Origin: Gnetum montanum
Taxonomy: Eukaryota > Streptophyta > Gnetopsida > Gnetales > Gnetaceae
Assembly (NCBI GenBank): GCA_015680685.1
Contig: MNCI01008302.1
Location: forward strand, 463,131 to 483,732
DNA length: 20,602 bases
Direction: 5' to 3'
Shown: positions 16,997-20,602 of the stretch, one piece after another
Position numbering within the stretch: the first letter of the stretch is position 1
Layout of the letters: each line of letters starts with the position of its first letter
Translations under genes and position numbers: made by a program
The notes under the pieces: generated by a model
The model's database searches: none
What the model was told of the DNA's origin: nothing
What the model saw: only the letters and a program-made list of their open reading frames with translations

Positions 16997-18847
16997 CTAG
17001 TTGAGGATTGTGTTTTCTTGGGCAGGGAGAAGGTGGTCACGTTTGTGTAACGTCGTTTCTTTAGAAAAATGTGGTGCCAAGGGCGCTGAGGTGAGGGGTG
17101 TAGGCCTAGGGAATCCCAGCGTAAGACGATCTTTGGCTGTGTCAGCTGTCATACGCCCTTCTCCTTTCCTATTAGGTTGTGATTGGGGCATTAACTTAGA
17201 GGGTTGCCCTTGCCTAACAAGAACAACTGATGGCTTTGGCACCCTGATGACAAAGGGTGCCTTAGGTGTGGGTGTAGGCTAGGACGTGGCTTTACCAATA
17301 GTAGGCTGTGGGACGACGGTAGGAGACGGGACTCGGAGGAAAAAAGGTTGTCGCTGAACCACACTCATTGATGTTGACGGGCTTGTTGTTTGAGATGAGC
17401 GAGGAGGTACACACAGGACAAAGGGCTACTTTGGTTGTGCCTGACCATCACCTTCCATACCTACCACATTGACAGTGTACCCTGTGTTATTGGCATTTAA
17501 CAGGTCTTGGTACACATGCATGGACTAGTTTTTGGGACGGACCAAACTATTATTGTCTAAGATCAGTTTACCTTGATCGATCATGCGTTGAATGTCATCT
17601 TTCAACGCCCAGCAGTAATCCATGTCGTGATTACATAGCTGGTGATAGTCATAGAAGTGGTCTAGCCTAAAGTTTTTCGGGACTGGGGGTTCATTCGGCA
17701 AGGCCGAGGAGGGATTCTTGAGCAACTCACAATGTCGTTTGTGGCACTTCAGACCCTTCTAGGATACCTTCTTATGTTGAATGTGGCCAGTTCCCAGCAA
17801 TTTCTTTAGAAGTTCTGAAGGCTTTATAGGTAGAGCTACATATTTTGAACGGTCTTTACGCTCAAAGTTAGGCTTTGGCTGTGGACGTGTTTTAGGGGCA
17901 GATGACATTTCTTGATCGGCACTGTTTGAGCTAGTTGTGGGCTCAGTAGGCTCTGCAGATACTTTTTTGTTGTTATTTTTCTTGTTGGCCCCCTCGGCAA
18001 CTATTGTTACTGTCGTTGTCGTAGCTTTGCCTTTGTCTTTACCCTTGCTATGGGAATTTTTGTAGACCACATATGCTAGGTCCTTGCTAGCCTCTGCCAC
18101 ATCTTGGATGCTCTTAGTTTGAGTGAAGGCTTGGCTGAGGGAGCAGGGAGTGAGGTAATATAGCTTAGACTTAATGAAGTCATTAATTGCCCCCTTGAAG
18201 ATTGCCAACAGATGGGCCTTTGTGATGGGTTCGCAGATTTCATTCAAGGTGACGCTCCACCGCTGTATAATATTTTGAACCGACTCGAGCAGGTCTTGCT
18301 TGACTCCCATGAGCTGATCTAATGTGACTTTTGATTTTAGGTTATAGTTGAAACAAGTCACAAATTGAGTTAACAACTCTTCCAAAGTTGAGATGGAAGA
18401 GCATGGGAGTGCTCGATACCAGTCCAAAGCTTTACCCATCAGGGACATAGCAAAGACACAGATAACGGTATGTGGCCATTATTGCAATAACAACAACTGT
18501 GACTTGAAAGTGGCTAGATGGGCGTTGGGATCACCTTCCCCATTGTATTTTGTGAAATGGGGGAGCAGCATCCCAGGAGGTAACGACAAAATAGGTACTG
18601 CCAGACTGATAGGATCGTTATGGTAAAAATCCATGACCTGTACTGTGTCGGAATTGGCAGCCTTGAGATGTTTAACTTCCTCAGTAAGGGTCTGAATAAG
18701 CTAGAAGGCTTGATCTAGACCCGTACACGATGAGGTCGTTTGTGGAACGGCAGGAGGAGCCACACCGGGTGGTGGAATAGGGGCAGCGACTTGGCTGATG
18801 TGCGATGCTATCGGAACTGTTCCTGCAGGCGGTGTCGCTTGTGGCAT
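16997..18847 (-). pseudogene. gag: Gag of the Tat-like gypsy element, broken by stops
   Basis: Gag forms the particle that packages element RNA. One frame runs from ATG 18847 to 16997, with a Pro/Ala-rich start (MPQATPPAG), a core with KYNGEGDPNAHLATF, then GKALDWYRALP and LEELLTQFVTCFNYN (retrotransposon Gag core), a Lys/Asn-rich region, and a zinc-finger-like YDYHQLCNHDMDYCWALK with its first Cys replaced by Tyr. A Pro-rich linker ends the segment. Stops lie at 18701, 18479, 17759, 17525 and at least two more near 17400 and 17280. The ATG is chosen because it starts the homologous frame; nothing upstream in frame looks coding. Confidence 0.85.
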
Positions 18848-18966
18848 CTACCATGAAACACCACTAATTTTAGCTTAATACTTTGAATAGAAATTTGTAT
18901 GCTTTAATGATTTCTCCACGATTCAAGCCCAATTAAAGCAAAGCTAACATAAGCAGCAGCAGTAGT
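18848..18966. other. leader upstream of gag
   Basis: Short AT-rich stretch with a small (CAG)n run near 18953. No tRNA primer-binding site was recognised here on the minus strand. Confidence 0.4.
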
Positions 18967-19262
18967 AAGAAAAGGCAGAAGGCCATTCCATAGCATTGTT
19001 TCGACAAATCGTTGCTTCGATCCTTTTCCTACTTGGCATGGGATTTCATAATCGTAGGCCTACTCCTCTGGCCCACGCGCTATTTCCATTTGCTGCCATG
19101 ATGGTCTCGCGTGGCTGCCTAGGCAGCGTTCATGGTGGCATAGGGCTGCGTCCTCACAGGAGTGTGGGTGATCACGCACGAGTGCGGTCACCATGCCTTC
19201 AGCAACTACCAGTGGCTGGACAACAATGTGGGACTGATCCTACATTCAGCCCTCATGATGAC
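18967..19262 (+). pseudogene. FAD2: captured fragment of FAD2 (omega-6 oleate desaturase)
   Basis: FAD2 is an ER membrane enzyme that converts oleate to linoleate on phospholipids. One plus-strand frame (frame 1) contains KAIP, HCFDKSLLRSFSY, then a hydrophobic stretch (DFIIVGLLLW), [10 protein letters not shown] and the first histidine box HECGHHAF followed by [19 protein letters not shown]. This is the order of the N-terminal third of plant FAD2, roughly residues 30-130 of about 385. Stops at 18991, 19099, 19120 and 19141 cut it. Identity ends near 19262 where CTGCCG-rich sequence begins. It lies antisense, 120 nt before the gag start, so it appears to sit in the element's 5' leader. The histidine box and spacing make the family call firm; source and age of the capture are inferred. 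Confidence 0.85.
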
Positions 19263-20150
19263 GCTGCCACTTCGCATCTTCTGCCGCTGCTGCACCGTCG
19301 CATTGCTGTCTCCTGCACTGCGCGGCTGTTTTCTACCACTCCTCTGCTTGCCATGCTGCTGTTTCATGCCGTTTCCGTCGTTGATTCTGCAGACGCCGCG
19401 TTGATGATCCTGTAGATGCCGTGTTGTTGATTCTTCCATCTCTGTTCCTGTGCTACCGCTGTTTCTGCCGCTGCTGTGTCACTGTTTTTGCTCTCACGTG
19501 CCTCCTGCACAGAACGCAACTACTCCCGCTGCCGCTGCTTGCTGTGCTACCACTCCTCCTTGCGCTGCATTGCTGATTCCATCGCGTCTTTGTCTTTTCC
19601 GTCACCGTCTCCTACGCTATGTTGTCGTCTCCTACGCCGCGTCACTGCCTGTTGTCTACCGCGTCGTTGACTTTGCCTGCCGCGTCGCTGATGTCTCGCT
19701 GTTGCCACCTCGCTTTGTCCTGCACCATCGCATCATTTTTTTTCCTCTTGCAATGTTGTTGTCCTGTGCCTGCCATCGCTATCCTCTGCCGACTGCCATG
19801 TGCCTCCTGCACAGAACGCAGCTGCTCCCACTGCCGCACTGCGCTGCTGTCCTGCCACTGCCGTCGCCACTGTTCTGCCATCGCCATTGTTTTGCCGTCA
19901 CTGTTGTTTTTGATGTTGCTGCCGCTGCTGTTTTTCTTCTTGCCGCATCGCCATCCCTCTGCCATGATCGCCACCGCTGTTTTCTCCTTGCATTGCCTCT
20001 GCCTGAGATGCTATTTTTTGTCCTCCTGCCCTGCTTGCCGTGTTGTTGTTCCTGCTGCTGCTGCTGCGCTGCTATTTCTGCCACGTTGCTATTTCTGCTG
20101 CCTGCATCGCTGATCTTGCACTATCTCTGCCGCATTGCATGTTCCACGGT
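19263..20150. repeat. CTGCCG/TGCTG-rich low-complexity block with a 302-bp duplication
   Basis: The block is rich in ctgccgctg, gttgctg and tgccgc and markedly more GC-rich than the rest of the window. gtgcctcctgcacagaacgca occurs near 19499 and again near 19801, a tandem duplication of ~302 bp. Open frames up to 257 codons on both strands are due to the triplet-like composition and lack any domain, so I do not call a gene. Confidence 0.7.
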
Positions 20151-20602
20151 CGCAACGATGCTGAACTTACGGTTCGAAATCAAATCTTTGGCTGATGGAA
20201 ACAGCAACAAGAAAATATGTTGATCCATATCGCTGGGGTTTCACCACTGTGCTCACCCACGAAGCGTTCGCGTAGAGGTAGCCTCTGAAAGCAGTGTTTT
20301 GCAGAGGGCGGCTGTAGAAGACTCGATCCAGAAAATTTGGAGCAAAGATTACAAGAAAAAAATGCGATTTTATCTTGGATGTGGAATTTGTTCCAATTTT
20401 GAAAAGTTTGTCCAAGACACGGGGTGATTGATTTCGCCTAAGAAGTATGAGCTGAACTGGCTTCTGCAATTTATATTGAATACTTTTTCGATGGTGGCAA
20501 AAGATGTCGGAGCCAAAGCTAATCTTTCCAAATTCTCTNGTGAAATGTAAATAAAGCATATAAGATTATGAATAAAGCATAAACAAAGTTATATTTGTAA
20601 AG
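20151..20602. other. unassigned sequence at the window end
   Basis: A minus-strand frame of about 130 codons (20167-20559) reads across the ambiguous base at 20539; no family recognised. By position it should be leader or U5 of the large minus-strand element, but it does not visibly match anything on the 3' side. The string aaataaagcata occurs at 20549 and a near copy at 20571, as at 15580. Confidence 0.3.

Noticed and set aside
19450-20223. 257-codon Cys/Leu/Ala-rich open frame and several long frames on both strands
   Set aside because: Triplet-like low-complexity DNA keeps many frames open; no domain, and a tandem duplication explains the internal similarity.
20167-20559. 130-codon minus-strand gene
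   Set aside because: It crosses an ambiguous base, has no recognised motif, and lies where a noncoding leader or LTR would be expected.

Overview
The window looks like repeat-rich nuclear DNA of a seed plant, most likely a flowering plant. The base composition is AT-rich, coding matches are broken by stops and frameshifts, the retroelements are of plant type, introns have GT/AG borders, and there are fragments of two plant gene families (FAD2 desaturase and a NIF/FCP1-like phosphatase). One ambiguous base at 20539 suggests a draft assembly. No intact host gene, rRNA or tRNA gene was found.

Region 1 (1-3438) holds two LTRs of one Ty3/gypsy-like family in opposite orientation. A plus-strand LTR (717-1765) follows a purine-rich tract and is probably the 3' LTR of a truncated element. 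A minus-strand solo LTR (2622-3433) is flanked by a perfect 5-bp duplication, catgg. Their U3 regions carry quite different tandem repeats. Between them lies a possible tRNA-derived SINE relic.

Region 2 (3439-6450) has no supported gene. It contains a ~290-bp tandem array in which TTACGC/GCGTAA hairpins recur, a 77-bp stem-loop and a possible PPT/LTR boundary of the large minus-strand element.

Region 3 (about 6450-18850) is the body of one large, dead Ty3/gypsy element on the minus strand, of the Tat/Ogre-like group. Reading from high to low coordinates it has gag (18847-16997), a gag-pro linker, aspartic protease (to 16036), a ~5.7-kb spacer, RT and RNase H (10319-8451), a second 'archaeal-type' RNase H, and integrase with H2C2, DD35E and GPY/F parts (to 6852). 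Every module has stops or frameshifts.

The most interesting part is the spacer between protease and RT. On the opposite (plus) strand it carries a decayed, apparently spliced chimeric gene (10911-15474): a NIF-like phosphatase segment, a segment resembling plant mobile/transposon-associated proteins, a coiled coil, and an acidic tail of 16-residue repeats. Two introns join reading frames in phase. A degenerate hairpin motif (about TTTARG, stem, 4-7 nt loop, stem) recurs downstream of pol, upstream of pol and downstream of the antisense gene; its stem bases change but in several copies pairing is kept.

Region 4 (18850-20602) is the presumed 5' leader of the large element. It begins with a plus-strand FAD2 fragment (four in-frame stops), which runs into a CTGCCG-rich low-complexity block with a ~302-bp duplication, then unassigned sequence. 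I could not find a matching pair of LTRs for the large element, so its outer limits are unknown.
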